Below, one piece after another: positions 11,401 through 19,085 of a stretch of DNA of 64,000 nucleotides; position 1 is the first letter of the stretch; every line of letters begins with the position of its first letter. Both the position numbers and the translations under genes were made by a program. Location: the NCBI GenBank assembly GCA_035638775.1, contig DASQZJ010000051.1:8841-72840 (forward strand), in the 5' to 3' direction. The notes beneath the pieces were generated by a model that made no database searches, had not been told where the DNA came from, and worked only from the letters and a program-made list of their open reading frames with translations. The stretch is from DASQZJ01 sp035638775. GTDB lineage: Bacteria; Pseudomonadota; Gammaproteobacteria; UBA5335; SLRW01.

Positions 11401-14400
11401 CGTCGCTGGCGGCGGTGCTGCCCGCCGGCAGCCCCACGTACGCCTCGGTATCGTCGCCGAGGACGTCCACGGTCACGCCGAGACCCACGCCCGCGCCGGT
11501 CGCCCCGACCGCGAACGCGCCGGTCGCGGCGGTGATCCGGTTCTGGTCCGCGGCCGCCACCAGGGCATTGTTGACGGCAAGCACCTGCGCGCCGCCGGTG
11601 ATGTCGGCGGTGGTGTGCGCCGTGAGCACGTTGGTGACCACCGAGCCCGCGGCGCTGCCGACGCCGGAGACCGCCACGCCGAGCGCGAGCGTGCCGATGC
11701 CGCCGCTGCCGCCGGAGCTCGCGGAGACGATCACGTTCTGCGCGTGGATGCTGCCGCCGTCGATGGCCGCGCTGGTGGCATCGCCCAGGCGGTTGACCGC
11801 CACGCCCAGGCCTGCCGCGATCTCGCCGCTGGCGGTGGCGCCGATGGCGAGCGAGCGGATCGCCGGATCGTTGCTCGAGGAGACCGTGACGTCGGGGCTC
11901 TCGCTGTCGACCAGCGTGTCGCCGCTGGCCAAAGCCGAGACCTGGCTGCTGGTGATGTTGACCCCGACGGCCCCGCCCAGCGCCACCGATCCGGACCCGC
12001 CGATCGCGCCGGCGAGCGAGTCGATCTCGCCGGACCCCGCGGCGATGACGTCGACCGCGTCGGTGGCCGCAATGGTCGAGCCGGTCAGGTCGGCGGCGAC
12101 CGACTGGCCCAGCCAGTTGACCGCCACCGCGCCACCGATGGCCACGCTGCCGCTGCCGGCCAGCTCGCCGGACAGGGCATAGATCTTCGCCGCGTCTCCG
12201 GCGGAGAGGTCGAGCGTGGCGAGCGTCGCCTGCGCCGGGGTGCCACTGCCCGTGAGGCCGCTCACCGTGGCGTCCACCGTGTCGTCGGCGACGTTGGCCA
12301 CGACCGCCAGGCCGCCGGCGGCGTCGCCGCTGGCCTGGGCGCCGATCGCGCCGGCGGCGACGGTGCCGCTGCGCGTGGCCGACACCGTGACCGTCTGCCC
12401 GGGGGCCGAGAGGGTGGAGCTCGAAAGTCCTGCCTCGACGTCGTGCAGAGCGACGTTCACCGCCGCGGCGATGCCGACGGCACCGGATCCCGAGAAGGAC
12501 AGCGCCCCGGCGCCGTCCCAGATGTTGCCGCTGTCGCTGGCGCTGTCGGTCAGGTCTCCGGCGAGCGTGAGCGCGCTGTCGGCGATGCCGGCGCGGGTCG
12601 TGCCCTGGTCGAAGGTGACATCCAGCGAGCCGCCCAGGGCGATGTTCGACGAGGCCGCGCCGGCGACCGCGCCGCTGTAAAGTCCGGTGCTCGAGGTCGC
12701 CTCGACGGTAGCGTTGCCGGCGTTCAGCGTGACGTGATCGACGCTGGCCTGCGTGGTCTGCCGGTTCAGGTTGAGCGCCATCGCGGCGCCCGCCGCGACC
12801 GTGCCGGCACCGGCCAGGCCGCCGGCGGCCGACCAGACCGTGTGCGCGTCGGTCGCCGTCACGGAAACGTCGGGAGCCGGCCCGCCCGATACGCCGCCGA
12901 TCGTGGTGGTGTCGGTCGTGGCGTTGCCGTCGCCGAGCGCCGCAGCCGTGGTTCCGCCGAGGTTGTTGATGGTGAACGAGCCGACCCCGGCGAGCTTGCC
13001 GCTGGTCACGCCCACACCCACCGCCACGGAGATCACGCGCGCGGCATTGTCCGCGCTGACCGTGACCGTGCCCGGCGTCGTGCCGGAGGCCGGGCCGGCG
13101 GTGATGGTCGCGTTGGCGATGCTCGCCCGGGTGTTGTCGTCGATGCCGCCGTAGACCGCGGAGATGCCGAGGCTCGCCTTGCTGGAGCCCAGAGACGCGC
13201 TTCCGGCGACGGCGATCACGCTCGCGCCCGGCGTGGCGTTCGAGGTCCCGCCGGCGGTCACCGGGGCGCTGCTCTGGTTGTGTGAGCTGGCACCGCCCAT
13301 GCTGCCCGACAGGGCCGGCAGCGCCGAGCCCGAGAAGTCGAACGGCACCGTCCAGGCGCCGGGGAGCAATGCCCCCAGTGCCGCGTTGTCCTGGCTGGTG
13401 GACGTCACGTTCACGCCCGAGGAAACGGTGACGGTCGAGCCGTTGCCGCTGCCGTCGGCACCGATCGTGGCCTCGGTGCTGTTGGCGATCTGGTCGACCA
13501 CCACCGCACCGGAGAGCGTCAGCACCTGGCTCGAGCCGCCCCAGCCGCCCACGGCGGCCGCGGAGACGATCTGGGCCGGCGCATAGGCCTGCACGTCAAG
13601 GTTGGAGAATCCGGTCACGTCACTGCCGAGCACCTGCGCACGGGTGTCGTTCCCGGTCATCGCCACGCTCAGCGCGATGCCGATGCCGGCCTTGCCGCCC
13701 GTGTAGAAGGCGCCACCGCCGGTGCCGATGTCGGTGCTGTCGTAGGCCTGCACCACGGCATCGCCGCGCAACGGATTCTGCAGCGTGCTGTCGCTGACCA
13801 GCGCCTGGGTGCTATCGCGCGCGACGCTGACCGAGCCCGAGCCGACGATCGAGGCCAGGGAGTTCTGTCCGCTGGCGGTGTTGATCGACACACCCAGGCC
13901 CACCGAGACCGCCTGGCCACCGGCCAGCGCCTGAACGTCAACGCCGTTGCCGGCGCTGTTCAGGTCGAGCACGGTGCCATTGACCAGGTTCGCTTCGGTG
14001 GTGCTGTCCAGCAGGTTCATCCCCAGGGTGCCGGCAATCGCCGCCGACGCCCCGGAGCTGCTGCCGCCCGTGCGGCTGAGCGCTGCCGCCCCCGCCGCCG
14101 CGATGATGCTGGTGTTGCGCAGCGCGGTCACGCTTGCGGTGCCGCTGCCGCCCAGCGTGACCTTCGCGCCGTCCAGGACCGCCGTGGTCGTGATGTGGGC
14201 GTCGTTGACGGCCACGCTGCCGGCCGCGGCGATGCTCATCTTGGGCTGCGTGGACGAGTCCGAAGCCGAGCCGGAGGCACTGTCGGCGGCACCGCCCGGG
14301 TTGCTCTGGTAATCGTTCTGGAGCGAGCCCTGCGCCTGGTCCTGGGAGCCGCTGTTGCTGTTGGCGTCCCCGAGCTTGCCGCTGGCGTCGGCGGCCGCCG

Positions 14401-17400
14401 AGGTGGTGCGATGCTGGCCGATCGTGATGCCCTGGCCGGCGGAGGCGCTGTTGTCCGAGGACTGCGACTCGGTCGCCCCCGCAACCGAGCTGGCCCCGCT
14501 CTCGATACTGTCGAGCAGGCTGCCGGATCCGGAGCCCGAACCCGATCCGCCGGTGCTGGAGCTGGTGCCGCCGCTCTGGGCGCCGGCCACGGCCAGCGTG
14601 ACCACCGCACCAGTCGTCTGCGCCTGCACGTCCAGGCCACCGGCACGGATGCAGGCCGTGCTGGTGCAGTTGCCCGAGGTGGCCGGCGTCGGGCCGACCG
14701 CGCTGCTGAGCGTCGTCGTGTCGCCGATCCCCGCGGTGGTGGTCGGGTCGATCAGGTTGACGGCCACCCCGATGCCGATGCCCGCCCCCTGGGCGCTGAC
14801 GACGGCCCCGGAGAGGCTGAACGATTCGAACTCGCTGGTGGCCCCGATATCCACCACGCCGTCGGTCGGGACGGTGAGCGGAGACGTCAGCGAGGACTGG
14901 ACGGTCGCGGCGTTGTCGATCTCGGCGGTGGTCTGGTCGGCGATGCGGGTGACCGCCACGGCGCCGTTGCCGGCGTAGCCGCCACCCTTGCCGCCGCTGG
15001 GTGTGAAGCTGAAGGCACGGTTGACATCGCCCGCGGTGACCGAGACGTCGTTGGACCGGGTGGTCAGGGTGGCGCCGTTGGCCACCCACGCGTTGGTGAC
15101 GTTGCGGTAGTCGGTCCAGTCGAAGGCCCCGCCCACGCCGACGCTGCTGCTGCTCGCCGGGGTGACCCCGAAAAACTTGAGAAAGCCGTTGCCGGCGCCG
15201 TCGAGCACCGCGCTGCCGTTCTCGGCCTGCACGGACAGCGGCGCGTCCCACTGCACGGTCTGCCCGTCGAACGTGCTGCTGGAGGTCTGGCTCCCCGACG
15301 CCAGCGTACCGGCGAGGGTGACGTTGGCACCGGGAGCGATCCAGGCCTGCGTGTCATTGGACCAGGAGAGGTAGTTCACGGCCGCGGCGACGCCGAGCTG
15401 CGCCGAGCCGTCCGCGGTCGCCATGGCGTAGGCGCTCATGCCCTCCGGCGTGGTGACGCTGGCCTTGATCTCGTTGAGGGTCTTGCCCACCAGGCTCTGG
15501 TCCCAGGCGCCCTTGAAGGAGGTGGGAAGCGCGTTGTAGTCGTTGAGCGCCTGCGGACCGAGGTTGCTGATGATGTTGGTGGCGTTGGAGCTGAACGTGC
15601 TCGCGCTGCTCCAGTCCGTGACCAGGTTCACGCCGGCGTTGGCCAGGGCCTGCAGGTCGGTGATGAACTTCTGGACGTTGGTCACCTCGTTGGGCGAGAG
15701 GGTACTCCAGGCAGCGGCCAGGCTGGTGCCGGAGAAATTGCCGTTGAGTTCCTGCTGTAGCTGCTGGGCGATCGTCAGGGCCTCGTCGAACGGCTGGAGG
15801 AACGACAGGGCGGTGTCGTTCTGGGCGCCGACGGCGACCCGGGCCGCGGTGACACTGGCGCCCGCGCCGATGTCCGCGTGGGCGGTGTGCTTCTGCCAGC
15901 TCAGCGAGGCCGCCAGGCTCACCCCGACGTTGCTGGTGCCGCCGTTCGTGGTGGAGCTCTCCTCGGTGGAAGCGGCACCGGAGCTTGCCAGGTTATGGAA
16001 GCCGGGCGAGCTGTTGGAGGCGTCCACGATCACGTTGCCGCTGGCGTTGATCGTCGTGGCGGGCGCGATCGAGGCGCTTGCACCCTGGCTGCCAAAGCCC
16101 AGTGCCAGCGCCGAGCCAAGGTCAAAACCGGTGGTGCTGGTGCCCGATCCGGTCGAGCCGGACGTCGAGCCGGCCGTCGGCGTGCTGTTGTCCGAGCCGG
16201 AGGCATCCGTGGCCTTGCTGTTCACGCCGCCGAGCAGCAGGCCCAGCAGTGACTGCAGGGGGCTCTCCGACTGACTGGAGCCACCGTCCGCCGGGGGCTT
16301 GGCGGTGCCGCCGGCGTTCGCGTCGGTCTCGGCCGAGGTGACGTTCTTGTCGGTGCTCGAGGCGGCCGTGACGGTCACGTCGGAGGCACTTGGCAGATCC
16401 GCGCCCTCGGTGGCCACCGCGCTGGTGTCCAGGTTGGAGATCGCCACGGCAATGCCGGCGTTGGCCGCGCTGCTGCCGCTGGTGGTGGCGCTGGAGCTGG
16501 CCTTGACCACGAAGCTCTGCGCGTTCTCCGCGTGCACGTCGACGCCGTAGTCGCTGGCGCCGACGGCCGTGCCGATGGTGGCGCCGGCATCGACCAGGGC
16601 GCTGGTGGTCACGTTGGCCTTCTCGTAGGCGAGCGTGATGCTCGGCCCGCTCCCGCTCACGCTGCTGTTGACGGCCAGCGCGGTCGACGGCTCGGCGGTC
16701 GCCTGCACGCTGAGCGCGTTGGCGCCGGCGGCCGTGCCGTTGAAGAGGATGCTCGCGCCGCTGGCGATCTCGGCCAGGGAAGTGGCGTTGACCTGCGCTT
16801 CCAGGGCCGACAGGTAGGTCCCGTCGGGCAGCGCGTTCTGGTTGGTCAGATCGATGCTCGGCTGCGCGTCGCTGGCCAGGCTGACGCTGGTGCCCGTGAT
16901 CGACGCGGTGGAATCCACCGTCACCTTCGCCGTCGCGGAACTGCTGAACAGGTAGGCCTGCAGCAGGGTTCCCGTGGGCAGCCCCAGGCTCTGGAACAGC
17001 TTCTGGGCGATGGCCTGCTCCTGCGGGTTGCCGGCGAAGCTCGCCGCGGACTGCGCCGAGGCGGAAAGCGTGACGTCCCCGCCGTTGATCGTGCCGGCGA
17101 TGTCCACGGTGGCGGTCGCGCTCGGCGCCACGTCATTGACGATGACCGGACTGGTGCTCTGGTACACCGTGCTCGCGCTCAAAAGGCCGGCACCGTTGGC
17201 GGCCTCCTGCGTGGCGGTCAGGGCGATGGCGCCCGGCGCGGTGCTTCCGGAGGCGGTGCTGTCGAGCGTGGCCGTGGAAGGCAGGCTGATGGACCCGCCG
17301 GCGTTGACCGTGATGGCCCCGCCCGCGGTGGTGATGCTGCCGAGCGTCGCCGTGCCGTCCGTCGCCGCGGCGCCCGTGAATCCGGCGCCGGCATCGATCA

Positions 17401-19009
17401 CCACGGCGCCGCCGTCGGTCTCGATGGAAGAACCCGGGTTGAACACGATATCGCCCAGGCCGGTCGCGCCGCTGCTGCTGTCGGTGTAGCCCGCCTCGAG
17501 CGTCAGGGTGTGGCCGCCCTGCAGACCCGTGCCGGTGCCGGTCTTGCTGCTGCCGCTGAGATCGAGGTTGGCGCTGGTCGTCGAGGCGGTGCCGCCGATG
17601 GTGATCGTGTCGAAGGCCTGCAGGGTGACGTTGGTGTCCCCCAGCCCCTGCAGGGTCGCGACCGTGACGTAGCTCGCGCTCGCCGGCGTGGCGTCGGTGA
17701 AATCCCCGACCTGCGCGCCCGAGCCGGTGGTCGCGGGGGTGGTCCCGCTGGCGCCGTTCGGCAACGTGTCGACCACGTAAAGATCGTTCGGGTCGAGCAG
17801 CAGGTCACCGGTGATGCCCTGCGGCGCCCGGGTGTCCACCTGGCCGTGGAAGTCGAGCCCGTAACGGGCGGAGACCTCGACCTGGCCGCCGTCGCCACCG
17901 AGCGGGCCCCCGCGCGCGGTCACGGTGCCGCCGAAGTCGGTGCCGTTGTCGCTCCAGACCACCACGTGTCCGCCGTCGCCGTCGGAGGTGGCGAAGGCGT
18001 CGATGCGCGCGCCCGCGGCCACGGTGGTGGTGTTGGCGCTCGCAAGCGTGCCGTCGCCGTGGGGCCCGCCGCCGATCAGCACCTGCCCGCCACCGGCGCT
18101 GCCCGAGCTGTCCACGCGCGCGGTCGATGCAAGATCGACCCGGGCCGCCGTCACGGAGACGGAGCCGCCGTCGCTGGCCAGCGCACGGACCTGCCCGGCG
18201 AGGGTGGTCGACTGCGTCCCCACGATGCGCACCACGCCGTTGTGCGCCACCGCGCGGGTGCCCTGCGTGAGGCCATCGGTGTTGACCGTCGCCCGGAACA
18301 GCTCGCCGCGGGCAATTTCGGCATCGCCCGCCGCCAGCCGCCCACTCGCGGCGACCAGCACCTGCGCGGCGTCCAGGTTGATGCCGCCGCTGGCGTTGAT
18401 CTGCCCGGCGATGTCGATGCGCCCGTCCGGCGAGACCGGTGCGTTTCCGTCGAAGAATCGGGTCAGCGCCGTGTTGTCGAAATGGCCGCCGGCATCCAGC
18501 ATGCGGTTCATGAACGCCTTCGTCGGCGTGGAGACCGTCAGGCTGCCGACGTTGACCACACCGGCGCTGCCCACCACCAGGCCCTCGGGATCGGCGAAGG
18601 TCACGTTGCCGCCGATGCTGCCGTTGCGGTAGGCGTTCAGCACGCCGTTGATCACGGTCTGGCCGCCGTAGACCAGGTTCACCAGGTTCCGGGCACCCTG
18701 CGGCAGACGCAGGTTGACCGTATTGCCGCCGGCTTCGCGGAACTGGCTGAAGGCATTGAAGGCGTTGGCGCCATGCAGCGTGCCGGTGGTGATGTCGGTG
18801 ACGCTGCCCCGGACGCTGAGGCGCGTGGCGGTCCGGCCGTTGGGCGTGATGACGTTGCCGGCGGCCATGGCCACGCCGGGACCGCCCGTACCCAGTACGG
18901 CGACGACGGCGGCGGTGATGGGGGTCAGGCGCTGCACCGGCGGCGCGGCCCGTTCGGAGACACTACGTCCCTGTCGCCGGCGCGGCCGGCGGATCCGCTT
19001 GCTCATCAT
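2411..19009 (-). CDS. Giant LktA-family filamentous adhesin (TpsA), 5,532 aa
   Basis: Secreted two-partner-secretion adhesin, expected to form a very long beta-helix on the cell surface. An extended, Arg-rich signal peptide covers about residues 1-50. The TPS secretion domain follows (GNVITPNGRT onward) with the FxxPxG signature as FADPEG at 138-143, which is the hallmark I know from LktA-type filamentous adhesins. A LLLDPNDLYV segment marks entry to the helix. The body is Gly/Ala/Ser/Thr/Val-rich repeats, with Ser/Gly-rich linkers, a pair of EF-hand-like loops (~9986-10100), a coiled-coil-like stretch (~7260-7400) and an amphipathic helix (~7600-7690). The only cysteines I noticed form two close pairs, CTSTAC and CSGFC. 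Start chosen at the first of two tandem ATGs, behind a GGAGG/GGGGGA ribosome site. The open frame spans 16.6 kb without interruption. Ligand unknown. Confidence 0.93.
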   Translation of the reverse strand: MMSKRIRRPRRRQGRSVSERAAPPVQRLTPITAAVVAVLGTGGPGVAMAAGNVITPNGRTATRLSVRGSVTDITTGTLHGANAFNAFSQFREAGGNTVNLRLPQGARNLVNLVYGGQTVINGVLNAYRNGSIGGNVTFADPEGLVVGSAGVVNVGSLTVSTPTKAFMNRMLDAGGHFDNTALTRFFDGNAPVSPDGRIDIAGQINASGGINLDAAQVLVAASGRLAAGDAEIARGELFRATVNTDGLTQGTRAVAHNGVVRIVGTQSTTLAGQVRALASDGGSVSVTAARVDLASTARVDSSGSAGGGQVLIGGGPHGDGTLASANTTTVAAGARIDAFATSDGDGGHVVVWSDNGTDFGGTVTARGGPLGGDGGQVEVSARYGLDFHGQVDTRAPQGITGDLLLDPNDLYVVDTLPNGASGTTPATTGSGAQVGDFTDATPASASYVTVATLQGLGDTNVTLQAFDTITIGGTASTTSANLDLSGSSKTGTGTGLQGGHTLTLEAGYTDSSSGATGLGDIVFNPGSSIETDGGAVVIDAGAGFTGAAATDGTATLGSITTAGGAITVNAGGSISLPSTATLDSTASGSTAPGAIALTATQEAANGAGLLSASTVYQSTSPVIVNDVAPSATATVDIAGTINGGDVTLSASAQSAASFAGNPQEQAIAQKLFQSLGLPTGTLLQAYLFSSSATAKVTVDSTASITGTSVSLASDAQPSIDLTNQNALPDGTYLSALEAQVNATSLAEIASGASILFNGTAAGANALSVQATAEPSTALAVNSSVSGSGPSITLAYEKANVTTSALVDAGATIGTAVGASDYGVDVHAENAQSFVVKASSSATTSGSSAANAGIAVAISNLDTSAVATEGADLPSASDVTVTAASSTDKNVTSAETDANAGGTAKPPADGGSSQSESPLQSLLGLLLGGVNSKATDASGSDNSTPTAGSTSGSTGSGTSTTGFDLGSALALGFGSQGASASIAPATTINASGNVIVDASNSSPGFHNLASSGAASTEESSTTNGGTSNVGVSLAASLSWQKHTAHADIGAGASVTAARVAVGAQNDTALSFLQPFDEALTIAQQLQQELNGNFSGTSLAAAWSTLSPNEVTNVQKFITDLQALANAGVNLVTDWSSASTFSSNATNIISNLGPQALNDYNALPTSFKGAWDQSLVGKTLNEIKASVTTPEGMSAYAMATADGSAQLGVAAAVNYLSWSNDTQAWIAPGANVTLAGTLASGSQTSSSTFDGQTVQWDAPLSVQAENGSAVLDGAGNGFLKFFGVTPASSSSVGVGGAFDWTDYRNVTNAWVANGATLTTRSNDVSVTAGDVNRAFSFTPSGGKGGGYAGNGAVAVTRIADQTTAEIDNAATVQSSLTSPLTVPTDGVVDIGATSEFESFSLSGAVVSAQGAGIGIGVAVNLIDPTTTAGIGDTTTLSSAVGPTPATSGNCTSTACIRAGGLDVQAQTTGAVVTLAVAGAQSGGTSSSTGGSGSGSGSGSLLDSIESGASSVAGATESQSSDNSASAGQGITIGQHRTTSAAADASGKLGDANSNSGSQDQAQGSLQNDYQSNPGGAADSASGSASDSSTQPKMSIAAAGSVAVNDAHITTTAVLDGAKVTLGGSGTASVTALRNTSIIAAAGAAALSRTGGSSSGASAAIAGTLGMNLLDSTTEANLVNGTVLDLNSAGNGVDVQALAGGQAVSVGLGVSINTASGQNSLASIVGSGSVSVARDSTQALVSDSTLQNPLRGDAVVQAYDSTDIGTGGGAFYTGGKAGIGIALSVAMTGNDTRAQVLGSDVTGFSNLDVQAYAPAQIVSAAAVGGWGGSSQVLTLSGAVVVDQIANSTEATIGADGSGNGSTVTVSSGVNVTSTSQDNAALGALLPGAWTVPFDFSGSALPALSGSMGGASSHNQSSAPVTAGGTSNATPGASVIAVAGSASLGSSKASLGISAVYGGIDDNTRASIANATITAGPASGTTPGTVTVSADNAARVISVAVGVGVTSGKLAGVGSFTINNLGGTTAAALGDGNATTDTTTIGGVSGGPAPDVSVTATDAHTVWSAAGGLAGAGTVAAGAAMALNLNRQTTQASVDHVTLNAGNATVEATSSTGLYSGAVAGAASSNIALGGSLDVTFDQGTTRAGIADSALTLAGDLTDSASDSGNIWDGAGALSFSGSGAVGIAAAVNVALHDVEAGLSSSTLSAPGQTVTVSATRSGTVAAGAIGAQASGDAAGGLAVVANVADDTVDATVSGLTGSGTPAQATLATLDLSAGDAAKIYALSGELAGSGSVAIGGAVAVNWLGQSVAADLTGSTIAATDAVDVIAAGSGEIDSLAGAIGGSGSVALGGAVGVNITSSQVSALASGDTLVDSESPDVTVSSSNDPAIRSLAIGATASGEIAAGLGVAVNRLGDATSAAIDGGSIHAQNVIVSASSGGSGGIGTLALGVAVSGVGSAAGSVVTNVLTAHTTADITGGAQVLAVNNALVAAADQNRITAATGAFAVGATGAGVGLGVTVDVLGDDTEAYVGLPAGSTAASDGTSVDALALGPSGELVASGALVTQPGVDNLGDYTNFSGPSALSETTTSVHGLAINAESLNIVTGLSATAATAFDPLGSAALDASTVTNVMGGKTLAYSAGANLDTAAGAATNQELSVIASRHDFAANLVIGAAAGATDVAAAGALGVNSFDATTRAWIEGGQVSPQDAVTVLARASQDSYGLGAGLSAALAGAAGTGMVDVFRADTEAYVQGLTLTANSLSVNARDRSAMNLISGSGAFGAAAIAGTALVVDGDNTTLARVGDPTGQSATDIELGSGNLDIGATSISDLWTLAVSGSGAGGLALAGEGSAVVMRGDTEAHLDNATVVGHGIGPVPSGGVSVSASDTTRIEAYAGALAAGGTAGVGAGANIVVLHQTVAGAITGSTVTMSQLVDVSASSDKYVNMVTATGAVGGSAGIGGAAGLILLGSGDSGQAMDALDKNGSGTLSGQSRMSDAGNSAGADGNLSTSEQGQVAGATSFDLAGAVGASAPDATTAKISSSTVGAGAVTVTATDTTTTQNLAGAAGVGVGFGFGAGIAVTRVYDTVGATILSSTITAPAVNVAASTGDGSGGSAVSVTAYDGAAGLGFGLGAAIADGAADATVNAGVSGGSVTGDGSGSLSVSSSDGESVQGTGGGATAGAVSVGAVVVTAHKSGTVNAGLATTADRYDGISIDATGGGSADASAKGVSAGIYSGNAAAATATDDASVTAGMPSAATITNLGGDGVQINATSAPVVHASALGVSVGVGSVGASVANATSSGSVSAGVAGGTQISGSGQLALRASGTPTVTSHAVAGTGSLVGAQGVVSNATNDIHVTADTGTGVRLPDGAVLISARQVGAVGADGTGVLVSGLGAGAVVVSAGATPWVTATLGAQASSSASRSGDLEITANGSDSLSAQSTSGAGGGGIANAAQARTDLQANTLAQTLGTTGTVHAGTFVIDARHNATVSGTANSTQVALAGFGAASASNVIDSTVQALYGAGTDIQAASGSITASNVYAQPAASGGWDANGAAGGAFNVNLISASTTLTLTTQTQINGGDLEIVGDPSEPSAHTLVIGASNDVTGAIGSKVATGGVVQGLTANATFNATMSADVTVASGATVGATGNIYIYAGSSGQVSANALSHTWGGAGVTNSGATATLSATQDIAIAGMVRSSNDIAIEAGYDRYGSPNDLSASATSHAYNYTALAVGTNPSAYASVTNHNNASVSGSVLAGGNATLAASNGQHAASASATGKNSYQKVVEEIVNFFVGLINKIAHKQVIKPVTLEYHGGSSSDNSSSGVDVSGTVEAGLAGTQDLKLTLNAQGQVVAGPGTSPLVHYSVTTWDYAQYLQDQIQSLQTQMADTTDTTLIGRLYFEQEKLNAELAAITNPSTGQPYAEATAVPFVTVDPILVRSGNVSIRAGSTSITGTVKALPLTGVSIENPTPAFMQVGDITVEGGSGGKVDINGTITGGASGTTPTVSIDSSFTPSTGSSDIAPDIFLNGTIYNPLGSVVVQDSAGSIHNQGTINGGSVSIAALNGGYFQGYQSGFHTPGEVVPITDTATVIAGGPVFVAAEFLNVDGLIQSGHDHLAVSLSSSLDSQLNTWETEYAQGTSSWNQYVVDNNLPVDPTTGYVRITLKASISNPDIIPAFWDPATNEIVLNAAQSQPGRVYLYGSIFNTSPTASDGSPTSNIVAAGGLANISVDNQTDLPLVVQGLDAGSANSGGLVQITDTARTIDAPDKAGNMVGYSQVTEYRYDPQTGVTSVYHYAAGAPGTAGQADSATLVDSFTGTSDSYSIENNGGGVWYVRNPVTLSSGGGSYTVQQGLYRPSTADLSVTVPTSTGLTYTVTYTIGSTSFSYDNVPAGSPLLLFCSGFCTATPNTAASTATITQAWNTLSGAFEGDYPVGISFVGQSHGTINVTSPAGIWLKGDVKNVTGDVTLSADSGVLGSLSRTATVTGQNVTLTGSGGIGDGALVGTRISTYYAPLVTFFGTFYFPVPVVSQATLASSDPVNVSLVGSGILNATSSGGNIDLSDAQGGLTLGQVSAPTGFVRMDTQGSIVAGSDSAPVIVAGSDLSLNAGQGGIHGATGSTDALGINIGGTLNVDAPFGVVDLAQASAAGDLSVGRITAGGDVTLAAPGGSIVSALAQTTNQKGLTALQQQWSSFGLTGTAAQDEGSNNLTHIVGDFTFAYGQYWSIKNDVTFTGSGSSMAVSGLTASGYADYRAAAAAYNGIADPASVTQAQILGYVQNVLQSDLVGRYQALGAQLGQLTADYGFQGSQIDPYLTAQDAGGFAQTVTGGLQSTVTQGVAWTQDQLLNTVNQQAVFGTAASYQTQAPNITTPGTVTLLAGTAGASDTLGSTDAPITIQGGSGTLTLTPLQEAALAAAAPGDITIGSNASGPVLTVNRYHPVYVQGAQRVDAAAQAGLYLAAGSGDLNVGTIVNPQGEIRLSAAGSLLQAPGGEGVSGGALGVVLDAANGTIGTAGAPVQLAVTGPLDSAKASSDVYLEQSGGPLDLGNFFSGGTGSITVNQGGIAPIFTDATVPHVQAQHLVLDTTGPVGGDTALAVTLGSGGLSGQVGGALNVVSPTADLAVHGLTAQGPVSLQTVSGNMTLDGLRSAAAGGTAITLAAAGSITGDSPSGADVAAPASGASVSLTAGTGIGSASRYLVLDTPLLGLASTTTGDIYLGDLQGLTTQLIHAPNGTLGLRVAGDLTFTDLLPASGLDFSATGSVSGGHAAVTSGDITGSAGGALSIGTVSAPDAVTLSAAGGNMTLGTLTASQAILSARDGIDLHQAYIEKLIRFYSGALQAVVDQQKRATGPLEIALSGWQGGIDGQVDLSLDAPGGIVIDPLRAGNGTVRMAQDAWTLRNGYVTGEVRFITPQANVLMTNGSTALQPADVQLYQRGESFYLTQNGNVTVTNAFTEHYMTGYRVIVPNYIRNHQQTPTDYGGGSAYISSGAIAGRQPSLAGLLPQLRATFQMLQDGFAGVVGSPSGGALNLTGTGARSGRGEQ
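10900..12700 (-). repeat. Tandem ~60-residue repeats inside the adhesin
   Basis: This part of the adhesin is a run of related units of roughly 55-70 residues. Each has a Gly/Ser/Ala core of the type LAGSGSVAIGGAVAVN, then a short Thr/Asp stretch, then a V-x-V-x-A strand. Examples are SGELAGSGSVAIGGAVAVN near 12110-12190 and GAIGGSGSVALGGAVGVN just downstream in the same frame. The boundaries given are approximate, and weaker units continue on both sides. Such repeats fit coils of a beta-helix and are prone to length change by recombination. Confidence 0.6.
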
Positions 19010-19085
19010 TCCCCCCGTCCTCCGTGATGTGCGCCTTTCCGGCGCCGGGCCCGGGGCGCGAACGCCGCGGGCCGCGGGTCCCTGT

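Noticed and set aside
2411..19009. RGD tripeptides in the adhesin as integrin-binding sites
   Set aside because: Two RGD occurrences in 5,532 residues are expected by chance and have no structural support.
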